DNA of 38,692 bases from Pseudomonas sp. URMO17WK12:I2 (GTDB lineage: Bacteria; Pseudomonadota; Gammaproteobacteria; Pseudomonadales; Pseudomonadaceae). A program made the position numbers and the translations under genes. The stretch lies in the NCBI RefSeq assembly GCF_003253735.1, contig NZ_QKYW01000014.1, forward strand, positions 1-38,692, read 5' to 3'. The notes under the pieces were generated by a model that was not told the DNA's origin, made no database searches, and saw nothing but the letters and a program-made list of their open reading frames with translations. Positions 25,080 through 33,088 of the stretch are shown piece after piece (position 1 is the stretch's first letter; each line of letters starts with the position of its first letter).

Positions 25080-27631
25080 GCGCGAGCTACGAGAACCAGA
25101 GCGACAGCCGCGAAACCCAATGCCGCGAAACGGCCGCCGCCGATGCCCTGCACGACCAGTTCGACGCGGTGTGGGGCAACCCGCGCGGCTGGCGGGCGCT
25201 GACCATCGTCAATCACACCACCCTGGGCCTGCGCTTCATGGTCACCGGGCTGGGTTTCTTCCTGTTCGGCCTCTTGCTGGCGATGCTGATCCGCACTCAG
25301 CTGGCCCTGCCGGGCAATGCCTTCATGGGCCCGGAGGTATTCAACCAGGTGTTCACCATGCACGGCACGGTGATGATGTTCCTGTTCGCCGTGCCGATGA
25401 TGGAAGGCCTGGCGGTGTACCTGATCCCGAAGATGCTCGGTGCTCGCGACCTGGTATTCCCGCGCCTGTCGGCCCTCGGCTACTGGTGCTACCTGTTCGG
25501 CGGGCTGATCATCTGCTCCAGCCTGCTGTTCGGGGTGGCGCCCAATGCCGGCTGGTTCATGTACACACCGCTGTCCAGCGCCGCGCATTCGCCGGGCATC
25601 AACGCCGACTTCTGGCTGCTGGGTATCACCTTCGTGGAAATCTCCGCGGTGTCGGCCGGGGTCGAGCTGGTGGTATCGATCCTGCGTACCCGCGCCGAGG
25701 GCATGGCGCTGAACCGGATGCCGATCTACGCCTGGTACATCCTGACCATGGCGATGATGATCGTCATCGGCTTCCCGCCACTGATCCTTGGCAGCATCCT
25801 GCTGGAACTGGAGCGCGCGGCCGGCCTGCCGTTCTTCGAGGTGGCGCGCGGCGGCGATCCGTTGCTCTGGCAACACCTGTTCTGGCTGTTCGGCCACCCC
25901 GAGGTGTACATCATCTTCCTGCCGGCGGCCGGTATCGTCTCCACCCTGCTGCCGGTGTTCTGCGGCCGCCCGCTGGTGGGCTACCGCGCCGTGGTGCTGG
26001 GCGTGCTGAGCACCGGTTTCATCAGCTTTGGCCTGTGGGTGCACCATATGTTCACGGTGGGCATCCCGCAGCTGGCCCAGGCGTTCTTTTCCGCGGCGAG
26101 CATGCTGGTGGCGATTCCCACGGCGATTCAGGTGTTCTCCTGGATCGCCACGCTGTGGCTCGGCAAGCCGCGCTACAACGTGCCGATGCTGTGGCTGGTG
26201 GGCTTCCTGATCATCTTCGTGTGCGGCGGGCTGACCGGGGTAATGCTGGCCCTGGTGCCGTTCGACTGGCAGGTGCACGACACCCAGTTCGTGGTCGCCC
26301 ATTTTCACTACGTGCTGATCGGCGGCATGCTGTTCCCGCTGATCGCCGGGCTGTACTACTGGCTGCCGCACTTCTCCGGGCGCATGGCCTCCGAGCGCCT
26401 GGGCAAGTGGGGTTTCTGGCTGGTGTTCATCGGCTTCAACATGACCTTCCTGATCATGCACTGGACCGGACTGCTGGGCATGCCACGACGGGTGTACACC
26501 TATGAAACGGGTCTGGGCTGGGACATACCCAACCTGATCTCGTCGATCGGCAGCTTCATCATGGTGATCGGCATCGCCGCCCTGCTGCTGGATCTGGTGC
26601 TGCATTACCGCTACGGCAAGCCTGCCGGCAACAACCCCTGGCAGGCCGACACCCTGGAGTGGGCGACCAGCCTGCCGCCCAACCCGTACAACTTCGTCAG
26701 CCTGGCCAAGGTCACCGACCGCCACCCGCTGTGGCGCGACCCGGAGCTGGGCGAAAGCATGGCCCGCGGTGAGCACGCGCTGACAGTGATCGACCACGGC
26801 CGCCGGGAGACCTGGGGCGTCGATCCGCTGACCGGCGAGGTGCGCGAGATCATTCACCTGCCGGGCAACAGCTGGCTACCCTTCATCGCCGCCTGTTTTA
26901 TCGCGGTGCTGTGCCTGAGCCTGCTGACCAAGACCTACCTGCTGGCACTACTGGCCTGCTTCGCCGCCATCGTGGTGTTGCTGCGCTGGAGCTGGGAAAA
27001 CGGCGCCCACCCCAAGGCCGCGCCGGACGCTCGTACCCAGCCCCACGAGCCACCGTTGCATTCGCGCACCTGCGATGGCCCGGGGCTGTGGGGCATGGGC
27101 GTGACCCTGCTGTCCAACGGCGCGCTGTACCTGTCGCTGCTGTTCGGCTGGTTCTACCTGTGGACGGTGGCGCCGAACTGGCAGGTGCCGGAGGCACCGG
27201 TGGTCAACCACTGGCTGCTGCTGGGCAGTGCCGTATTACTGAGCATGGCAACCCCCTGGCACCGCCGCGTACTGGCTCGGCTGCGCCTGGGCGATGCCCG
27301 CGGACTGCTCGCCTGCCAGCTCGGCCTGACCGTGATCGGCCTGGTGCAGGGCGCCCTGCTGCTGGTCGCCTTGCTGAGCGAGACGCTGGAGCCGACCGCC
27401 CGCGCCCATGACGCGGTGATCTTCGTGATGCTCGCCTACAGCCTCGGCCATGCTCTGCTCGCCAGCATCCTCAGCGCCCTGCAGGCATTGCGCATACGCA
27501 TCGGCTACGTCGGCGCCGAGTCGCCCTACGAGCCGCTGGTGGTTGCCCAGCTGTGGGCCTACAACCTTGGCGTGCTGTGGATCAGCTACTTCGCCATCGC
27601 CCTGTTCCCCCCTGCCTTCGGAGGCGCCTGA
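25076..27631 (+). CDS. ctaD: cytochrome c oxidase subunit I-III fusion
   Basis: This 851-residue protein is the catalytic subunit I fused to a subunit III-like domain. It reduces O2 to water and pumps protons. Ligands are His96 (MHGTVM) and His411 for the low-spin heme, His409 for the high-spin heme, and His274, His323 and His324 for CuB. Tyr278 is the cross-linked Tyr in GHPEVY, and Glu276 there marks an A1-type oxidase. Subunit I ends near residue 580, after DTLEWATSLPPNPYNF. From about residue 640 the chain has a subunit III-like set of five helices, starting near GLWGMGVTLLSNGALYL. The usual WHFVDVVW of subunit III reads LWAYNLGVLW here. The start overlaps the coxB stop by 4 nt. Confidence 0.93.
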   Translation: MSASYENQSDSRETQCRETAAADALHDQFDAVWGNPRGWRALTIVNHTTLGLRFMVTGLGFFLFGLLLAMLIRTQLALPGNAFMGPEVFNQVFTMHGTVMMFLFAVPMMEGLAVYLIPKMLGARDLVFPRLSALGYWCYLFGGLIICSSLLFGVAPNAGWFMYTPLSSAAHSPGINADFWLLGITFVEISAVSAGVELVVSILRTRAEGMALNRMPIYAWYILTMAMMIVIGFPPLILGSILLELERAAGLPFFEVARGGDPLLWQHLFWLFGHPEVYIIFLPAAGIVSTLLPVFCGRPLVGYRAVVLGVLSTGFISFGLWVHHMFTVGIPQLAQAFFSAASMLVAIPTAIQVFSWIATLWLGKPRYNVPMLWLVGFLIIFVCGGLTGVMLALVPFDWQVHDTQFVVAHFHYVLIGGMLFPLIAGLYYWLPHFSGRMASERLGKWGFWLVFIGFNMTFLIMHWTGLLGMPRRVYTYETGLGWDIPNLISSIGSFIMVIGIAALLLDLVLHYRYGKPAGNNPWQADTLEWATSLPPNPYNFVSLAKVTDRHPLWRDPELGESMARGEHALTVIDHGRRETWGVDPLTGEVREIIHLPGNSWLPFIAACFIAVLCLSLLTKTYLLALLACFAAIVVLLRWSWENGAHPKAAPDARTQPHEPPLHSRTCDGPGLWGMGVTLLSNGALYLSLLFGWFYLWTVAPNWQVPEAPVVNHWLLLGSAVLLSMATPWHRRVLARLRLGDARGLLACQLGLTVIGLVQGALLLVALLSETLEPTARAHDAVIFVMLAYSLGHALLASILSALQALRIRIGYVGAESPYEPLVVAQLWAYNLGVLWISYFAIALFPPAFGGA

Positions 27632-27984
27632 TGCAAAGCCTGCGCTCGGTCTACAACCCCGTTCATATCGCCAGCGGCCTGACGATATGGAGCCTGTGGT
27701 TCGTCGCCCTGTACGGCGGCCAGGGCGTCGGCTGTTCGGTAGCCCCACCGCCACTGGAAGACGGCCCATGGACCTGGCTCAACCTGGCATTGGGCCTGCT
27801 GTCGCTGCTGGCCGCCGGCCTGCTGCTGGGTCTCGCACGCCTGTTCCAGCAGGCCGCCAAGCGCCCAGCCTGCAACGAGCGCGAACGTTTCGTGGCCAGC
27901 GTTTCAGCGGCCGGGCACCTGATCGCCGCCATCGCCGTGGTGTTTATCGCCCTGCCGCTCCTGGCACTGCCGCCCTGCGCCTGA
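27631..27984 (+). CDS. small membrane protein of the oxidase operon
   Basis: This 117-residue protein starts 1 nt into the stop codon of the subunit I-III gene (TGATG), so it is translationally coupled. It has about three hydrophobic segments, beginning IASGLTIWSLWFVALYGG, with a Cys in GVGCSVAPPP and a C-terminal ALPPCA. I do not recognise a family. By position it could be a small accessory or subunit IV-like component of the oxidase. The open frame upstream to 27553 overlaps the oxidase gene and is not used. Confidence 0.7.
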   Translation: MQSLRSVYNPVHIASGLTIWSLWFVALYGGQGVGCSVAPPPLEDGPWTWLNLALGLLSLLAAGLLLGLARLFQQAAKRPACNERERFVASVSAAGHLIAAIAVVFIALPLLALPPCA

Positions 27985-28079
27985 GCATGCGCCGAGAAAC
28001 CTGCTGAAACAGCTGGAAAGCCCCATATAGAGCGTCAGAGGTCATAGTTCTCAGCGAAAAAAACAACGAGAACAAGACA

Positions 28080-29531
28080 ATGAGCAAACCAGAACAATCC
28101 AATGGCGCACTGTTGGCCGCTCGTATCGGCCTGTTCCTCGGCCCCCTCCTGCTACTGGCCTGCCTGTTTAGCGAACCCCCTGCCGACCTTAGCAGGCAAG
28201 CGTGGCTGACCGCCGGGCTGATCGGCCTGATGGCCACCTGGTGGGCCACCGAGGCGATCCCCATTCCAGCCACTGCCCTGCTGCCCATCCCGCTGATTCC
28301 GCTGCTCGGTATCGGCACGCCGCAGCAGGCCACCGGCCCTTACGCCAACCCGGTGATCTTCCTGTTCCTGGGCGGCTTTCTGCTCGGCCTGTGCATGCAG
28401 CGCTGGGACCTGCACCGGCGCATTGCGCTGAACACCCTGATCGCCGTCGGTAACCAACCGGCTCGGCAGATCGGCGGCTTCATGCTCGCCACCGCATTGA
28501 TCGGCATGGGCGTAAGCAATACCGCGACGGCGATCATGATGCTGCCCATCGGCCTGTCGGTGATCACCATGCTCACCCAGAAAGGCGATGCCGCCGAACA
28601 CCAGCGCTTCGCCACCGCCCTGCTCCTGGGCATCGCCTACGCTGCCAGCATCGGCGGCATCTCCACGCTGATCGGCACGCCGCCAAACGCGCTGCTGGCC
28701 GCCTACCTGCGTGAACACCACGACGTGCACATCGGCTTCGGCCAGTGGATGATGGTCGGCGTGCCGGTGGCCACCTGCATGCTGCTGTTCGTCTGGTGGT
28801 GGCTGACCCGCGGCGGCTTCAAGCTCGAAGGCGACAGCCAGCCGATGCTCAGGGAGGAACTGGCCAAGCTCGGCGCCTGGTCGACCGGCGAGAAGCGCAT
28901 CGCCCTGGTGTTCGGCCTTGCCGCCCTGGCCTGGGTCACCCAGCCGCTGATTGCCACTGTGGTCAGCACGGTGGATGACACCCTGATCGCCATGGTCGCG
29001 GCACTCAGCCTGTTCCTGATTCCCGGCAAGCGTGATGGCGACAAGCGCGTGTTCCTGATGGACTGGGACACTGCCAACAAGGTGCCCTGGGGCATCCTGA
29101 TCCTGTTCGGCGGCGGCCTGTCGCTGGCCGGCGCGATTACCTCCACGGGCCTGGCCATCTGGATCGGCGAGGGCCTGCAGGGCGTCGGCACGCTGCACCT
29201 GTTGCTAATCATCGGCGCAGTGACCCTGACCATCAACGTGCTCACCGAGGTCACCTCGAATACCGCCACCGCAGCGGCGTTCATTCCCCTGGTCGGTGCG
29301 TTGGCGGTGTCCCAGGGAATTCCGGTGGAGCTGCTGACCATCCCGGCCACCATCGCCGCCAGTTGCGCCTTCATGATGCCGGTGGCGACGCCGCCCAATG
29401 CCCTGGTGTTCGGCACCGGGCTGATGCGCATCCAGTCGATGATCAAGGCGGGCTTCGTGATCAACGTCTACAGCGTGATCCTGGTGACCACCCTGTGCTA
29501 CCTGCTGATCGGCATGATCTGGAGCCACTGA
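28080..29531 (+). CDS. DASS/SLC13-family carboxylate transporter
   Basis: This 483-residue inner-membrane protein has about 11-12 helices of the divalent anion:Na+ symporter family. Two Ser-Asn-Thr substrate motifs are present: SNTATAIMM (Ser146-Thr148) and SNTATAAAFIPLVGAL near residue 396. The MATWWATEAIPIPATALLPI segment is a further family signature. Such proteins import succinate, malate, citrate or similar acids with sodium. The exact substrate is not readable. The ATG at 28080 is preceded only by a purine-rich ACGAGAACAAG. It stands alone, convergent with argR. Confidence 0.87.
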   Translation: MSKPEQSNGALLAARIGLFLGPLLLLACLFSEPPADLSRQAWLTAGLIGLMATWWATEAIPIPATALLPIPLIPLLGIGTPQQATGPYANPVIFLFLGGFLLGLCMQRWDLHRRIALNTLIAVGNQPARQIGGFMLATALIGMGVSNTATAIMMLPIGLSVITMLTQKGDAAEHQRFATALLLGIAYAASIGGISTLIGTPPNALLAAYLREHHDVHIGFGQWMMVGVPVATCMLLFVWWWLTRGGFKLEGDSQPMLREELAKLGAWSTGEKRIALVFGLAALAWVTQPLIATVVSTVDDTLIAMVAALSLFLIPGKRDGDKRVFLMDWDTANKVPWGILILFGGGLSLAGAITSTGLAIWIGEGLQGVGTLHLLLIIGAVTLTINVLTEVTSNTATAAAFIPLVGALAVSQGIPVELLTIPATIAASCAFMMPVATPPNALVFGTGLMRIQSMIKAGFVINVYSVILVTTLCYLLIGMIWSH

Positions 29532-29550
29532 GCCGGGTCGTTCGCCCGCC

Positions 29551-29588
29551 TGCAGTGGTGGACGGAAGAAAATTCGTCCACCACTGCA
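29551..29588. terminator. long hairpin between the DASS gene and argR
   Basis: TGCAGTGGTGGACG (29551-29564) and CGTCCACCACTGCA (29575-29588) form a perfect 14-bp stem with a 10-nt loop. No T run follows, so intrinsic termination is weak on both strands. It lies between convergent genes, just before a REP copy, and may protect or end both transcripts. Confidence 0.45.
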
Positions 29589-29592
29589 CATC

Positions 29593-29615
29593 GTGGGAGC
29601 GGGCCATGCCCGCGA
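29593..29615. repeat. single REP-like palindrome
   Basis: This unit is a copy of the palindromic element that occurs as an inverted pair at 11012-11065, with the same GTGGGAGCGGGC core. It lies in the gap between the convergent DASS and argR genes. Confidence 0.8.
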
Positions 29616-29641
29616 TGTGAGGTGACGATCAAGACGGCGGC

Positions 29642-30622
29642 CTAACCGCGTTCGGCAGGCGCCGAGGTCAGTTCGAAGGGGCTGTTGCTGCGCCGCTGAT
29701 TGCGATCTTCCCGCGGCGTGGCACCGAAGAAGTTGCGGTAGGCGCTGGAGAAATGCGGCCCCGAGGAGAAGCCGCAGGACAGGCCGATCTGGATGATCGA
29801 CTTGCTGGTCTGCATCAGCAGCTGGCGCGCCTTGTTCAGACGCAGTTCCAGGTAATACTGGCTGGGCACGCGATTGAGGTACTGCTTGAAGATGCGCTCC
29901 AGCTGGCGCCGCGAGACGCATACGTGCTGGGCGATCTCGTCGGTGGTCAGCGGCTCTTCGATATTGGCTTCCATCAGCAGCACCGCCTGGGTCAGCTTGG
30001 GGTGACTGGAGCCAAGGCGATTCTGCAGCGGAATGCGCTGGCGCTCGCCGCCTTCGCGGATGCGCTCGACCACCAGTTCCTCGGACACCGCGCCGGCCAG
30101 CTCGGCGCCGTGGTCACGGGCCAGCAGGGCCAGCAGCATGTCCATCACCGCCATGCCGCCACAGGCGGTGAGGCGATCACGGTCCCAGTCGAACAGGTGG
30201 CTGGTGGCGATCACCTTGGGGAAGCGCTCGGCGAAGTCGTCCTGCCAGCGCCAGTGCACCGAGGCCCGGTAACCGTCCAGCAGTCCCAGCTGCGCCAGCG
30301 GGTAGACACCTGCGGCCACCGCCCCCAGGCAACAGCCGTTACGCGCCACCTGCTTGAGCGCCGTGGCCAGTGCCGGCGCCACGGTAGCCGGTGGCTCGTC
30401 GGCGAGCAGGAACAGCTTGCGATAGCCTTCCAGGCCAGCCGTCCAGGCGCTACCCGGCAGGCGCCAGGCGCCTTCGGCGGGTTCTTCGGCCTGCAGGAAC
30501 GCCACCTCGTAGACCACCTCCGGATGGACGCGCTGGGCGACGCTCAGGGCCTCCTCCGCCAGCGCCAGGGTCAGGGGCTTGGTGGAGGGCCAAAGCAGGA
30601 AGCCGATTCGGGGGGCAGTCAT
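29642..30622 (-). CDS. argR: arginine-responsive AraC-family regulator ArgR
   Basis: This 326-residue protein has an N-terminal DJ-1/GATase-like domain (residues 1-~190, starting PRIGFLLWPSTKPLTLALAE, with GMAVMDMLLALLARDHG). The C-terminal AraC DNA-binding domain (~210-305) shows LTTDEIAQHVCVSRRQLERI and IIQIGLSCGFSSGPHFSSAY, the two helix-turn-helices. It matches the Pseudomonas ArgR that activates arginine uptake and catabolism, not the E. coli ArgR hexamer. The gene is last in aotJQMP-argR, 53 nt after aotP, as in P. aeruginosa. It would bind arginine and activate the aot promoter, where a candidate site is seen at 34012-34048. Confidence 0.93.
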   Translation of the reverse strand: MTAPRIGFLLWPSTKPLTLALAEEALSVAQRVHPEVVYEVAFLQAEEPAEGAWRLPGSAWTAGLEGYRKLFLLADEPPATVAPALATALKQVARNGCCLGAVAAGVYPLAQLGLLDGYRASVHWRWQDDFAERFPKVIATSHLFDWDRDRLTACGGMAVMDMLLALLARDHGAELAGAVSEELVVERIREGGERQRIPLQNRLGSSHPKLTQAVLLMEANIEEPLTTDEIAQHVCVSRRQLERIFKQYLNRVPSQYYLELRLNKARQLLMQTSKSIIQIGLSCGFSSGPHFSSAYRNFFGATPREDRNQRRSNSPFELTSAPAERG

Positions 30623-30675
30623 GATGGGCAGGCAGGGCTCTGAAGGCAGTGATAGGTCGGGGATGATAACGCCAA

Positions 30676-31440
30676 CTACTTGAGGCTGCCGCTGAGGAAC
30701 TGTTGCAGGCGTTGAGATTGTGGGTTGGCCAGCACCTCGCGGGGGTCCCCCTGCTCTTCCACCAGGCCCTGATGCAGGAACAGCAAGCCGTTGGACACCT
30801 CGCGGGCAAAGCCCATCTCGTGGGTGACCACCACCATGGTACGCCCTTCATCGGCCAGGTCGCGCATTACCTTGAGCACGTCGCCAACCAGTTCAGGGTC
30901 GAGGGCCGAGGTCGGTTCGTCGAACAGCATCACCTCCGGCTCCATGGCCAGGGCCCGGGCGATGGCCACACGCTGTTGCTCGCCACCACTCATGTGCGCG
31001 GGATAGGCGGTCTTGCGATGGGCTACGCCGACCTTCTGCAGGTAGTGCTCGGCCTTGTCGCGAGCCTCGGCCTTGCCCATGCCCAGCACGTGCACCGGCG
31101 CCTCCATGACATTTTCCAGCACGTTCATGTGCGCCCACAGATTGAAGTGCTGGAACACCATGGACAGCCGCGAGCGAAGGCGCTGCAGCTGCTTGTCGTC
31201 GGCGGCGCGCAGGGCGCCGTCCTTGCCAGGCAGCAGCTTGAGGGCCTCGCCATTGAGCAGGATCTGCCCGGCGTGGGGCTGCTCGAGCAGGTTGATGCAG
31301 CGCAGGAAGGTGCTCTTGCCGGAACCGCTGGAACCGATGATGCTGATCACGTCACCGGCCTTGGCCGCCAGCGAAACGCCCTTGAGCACCTCGTGGCTGC
31401 CATAGCGCTTGTGCAGGTCGGTCACTTCGAGCTTGTACAT
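30676..31440 (-). CDS. aotP: arginine/ornithine ABC transporter ATP-binding protein
   Basis: This 254-residue cytoplasmic ATPase powers polar amino acid uptake. Walker A is GSSGSGKS (residues 36-43), the signature is MSGGEQQRVAIARALAM, Walker B is VMLFDEPTSALDPELVG, and the H-loop is VVTHEMGFA. ATG at 31440 has GAGTG upstream; the open frame continuing to 32022 is a frame overlap with aotM and is rejected. Only 29 nt separate it from aotM, so there is no room for the aotO gene that lies at this point in P. aeruginosa. Confidence 0.93.
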   Translation of the reverse strand: MYKLEVTDLHKRYGSHEVLKGVSLAAKAGDVISIIGSSGSGKSTFLRCINLLEQPHAGQILLNGEALKLLPGKDGALRAADDKQLQRLRSRLSMVFQHFNLWAHMNVLENVMEAPVHVLGMGKAEARDKAEHYLQKVGVAHRKTAYPAHMSGGEQQRVAIARALAMEPEVMLFDEPTSALDPELVGDVLKVMRDLADEGRTMVVVTHEMGFAREVSNGLLFLHQGLVEEQGDPREVLANPQSQRLQQFLSGSLK

Positions 31441-31469
31441 GCTTTTCACTCTTTCAGAAGTCCGTGGGC

Positions 31470-32168
31470 TCAGGAACGCCGCGGCGCCAGGTAGGCCAGC
31501 CAGCGACGCTCGGCCAGCTTGAACAGGCGCACCAGTATGAAGGTCAGGCACAGGTAGAACAGGCCGGCGGTGATGAACGCCTCGAACGGCAGGTAGTACT
31601 GGGAGCTGACGGTGCGCGCCGCGCCGGTGATGTCGATCAGGGTGACGATCGAGGCAAGGCTGGTGGTGTGCAGCATCATGATCACTTCGTTGCTGTACTG
31701 CGGCAAGGCGCGGCGCAGCGCCGAGGGCAAGAGGATGCGGCGGTACAGCTTGGCCCGCGACATGCCCATGGCCTTGGCCGCTTCGATCTCGCCATGGGGC
31801 GTGGCTCTCAGGCTGCCGGCAAGGATCTCGGCGCTGTAGGCGCTGGTATTGATGGCGAACGCTACGCAGGCGCAGAAGGTGGCGTTGGACAGGTACGGCC
31901 ACAGCACGCTCTCGCGCACCGCCTCGAACTGGGCCAGGCCGTAGTAGACCAGAAACAGCTGCACCAGCATCGGCGTACCGCGGATCACGTAGGTATACAG
32001 CCAGGCTGGGCCGTTGACCCACGGCGAGCGCGAGGTGCGCATCAGCGCCAGGGGAATGGCCAGCAGCAGGCCGAAGAACAGTGCGATGGCCAGCAGTTTG
32101 AGGGTCACCAGCACGCCGCCGAAATACAGTGGCAGGCTGTCCCAGATGACGGTGTAATCGAAAATCAT
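31470..32168 (-). CDS. aotM: arginine/ornithine ABC transporter permease
   Basis: This 232-residue membrane permease (HisM/GltK class) has five helices. The EAA loop is EIEAAKAMGMSRAKLYRRIL, followed by LPSALRRALPQYSNEVIMML. It starts at ATG 32168 (MIFDYTVIWDSLP), 10 nt after the aotQ stop; the longer frame to 32249 would overlap aotQ. It pairs with AotQ to form the channel. Confidence 0.92.
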   Translation of the reverse strand: MIFDYTVIWDSLPLYFGGVLVTLKLLAIALFFGLLLAIPLALMRTSRSPWVNGPAWLYTYVIRGTPMLVQLFLVYYGLAQFEAVRESVLWPYLSNATFCACVAFAINTSAYSAEILAGSLRATPHGEIEAAKAMGMSRAKLYRRILLPSALRRALPQYSNEVIMMLHTTSLASIVTLIDITGAARTVSSQYYLPFEAFITAGLFYLCLTFILVRLFKLAERRWLAYLAPRRS

Positions 32169-32178
32169 CGTGCAGCCC

Positions 32179-32868
32179 TCACAGTTCGGCAGCCTTGGTA
32201 CCGACCGAGTAGCGTTTTTCCAGGTAACGCAAAGCCAGCAGCGAGACACTGGTGATCACCAAGTACAGCCCGGCCACCGCCAGATAAAAGGTGAAGGGCT
32301 CACGGGTGGCGTCGGCAGCGCTCTTGGCCTTGAACATCATGTCCTGCAGGCCGACCACCGAAATCAGCGCGGTAGCCTTGGTGAGCACCAGCCAGTTGTT
32401 GGTGAAGCCGGGGATGGCGAAACGGATCATCTGCGGCACCAGGATGCGCATGAACACCTGGAAGCTGCTCATGCCATAGGCAGCCCCCGCCTCGGCCTGG
32501 CCCTTGGGAATGGCCATGAAGGCGCCGCGGAAGGTCTCGGACAGATACGCGCCGAAGATGAAGCCCATGGTAAACACGCCGGCGACGAAGGGATTGATAT
32601 CGATGTACTCGTCATAGCCGAGCATCGGCGCCACCCGATTCACCATATCCTGGCCGCCGTAGAAGATCAGCAGGATCAGTACCAGGTCGGGAATGCCGCG
32701 GATCACCGTTGAATAGGTTTCACCCAGCACCGCCAGCCAGCGCACCGGCGACAGCCGAAATGCGGCGCCGATCAGGCCGAGCACGATCGCCACCGCCATC
32801 GAGGTCAGGGCCAGAATCAGGGTGAGCCAGGCGCCCTCGATAATGGACGAGCCGTAGCCGTTAAGCAT
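32179..32868 (-). CDS. aotQ: arginine/ornithine ABC transporter permease
   Basis: This 229-residue permease (HisQ class) starts MLNGYGSSIIEGAWLTLILA. The EAA loop is QAEAGAAYGMSSFQVFMRIL, with LVPQMIRFAIPGFTNNWLVL after it. It is the first permease gene after aotJ, separated from it by a 220-bp gap with a hairpin (32918-32948). Confidence 0.92.
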   Translation of the reverse strand: MLNGYGSSIIEGAWLTLILALTSMAVAIVLGLIGAAFRLSPVRWLAVLGETYSTVIRGIPDLVLILLIFYGGQDMVNRVAPMLGYDEYIDINPFVAGVFTMGFIFGAYLSETFRGAFMAIPKGQAEAGAAYGMSSFQVFMRILVPQMIRFAIPGFTNNWLVLTKATALISVVGLQDMMFKAKSAADATREPFTFYLAVAGLYLVITSVSLLALRYLEKRYSVGTKAAEL

Positions 32869-32917
32869 CCACTTACCTCATGCGTGCGCCCGCAGGCGCC
32901 GGAAATGCAATGCAAAA

Positions 32918-32948
32918 GTGGCACACGCCGAGCGTCAGCGTGTGCCAC
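32918..32948 (-). terminator. intercistronic hairpin between aotJ and aotQ
   Basis: On the minus strand GTGGCACACGC and GCGTGTGCCAC form an 11-bp stem with a 9-nt loop, followed by TTTTG. It lies in the 220-bp gap after aotJ. A partial terminator or 3' stabiliser here would keep the binding protein more abundant than the permeases, as in other ABC importers. Confidence 0.7.
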
Positions 32949-33088
32949 CTCCAACAGGAAATCACCCAATTGCGCGCCAGAGCCCTGCCAGGCAAACGTT
33001 AGGCGAGGACGCGGCCGGTACTTTTTGTACAGGAGTATCCAAGCCTGACCTTTAACGCCGCAGGGCCGACACGCAGCAGATCGTGGGC

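Noticed and set aside
24584..26857. A 757-residue open frame antisense to coxB and the oxidase gene
   Set aside because: It runs opposite to clearly conserved oxidase motifs. The translation is low-complexity (His, Gln, Asp, Arg), with no known domain. It is an antisense artefact of GC bias.
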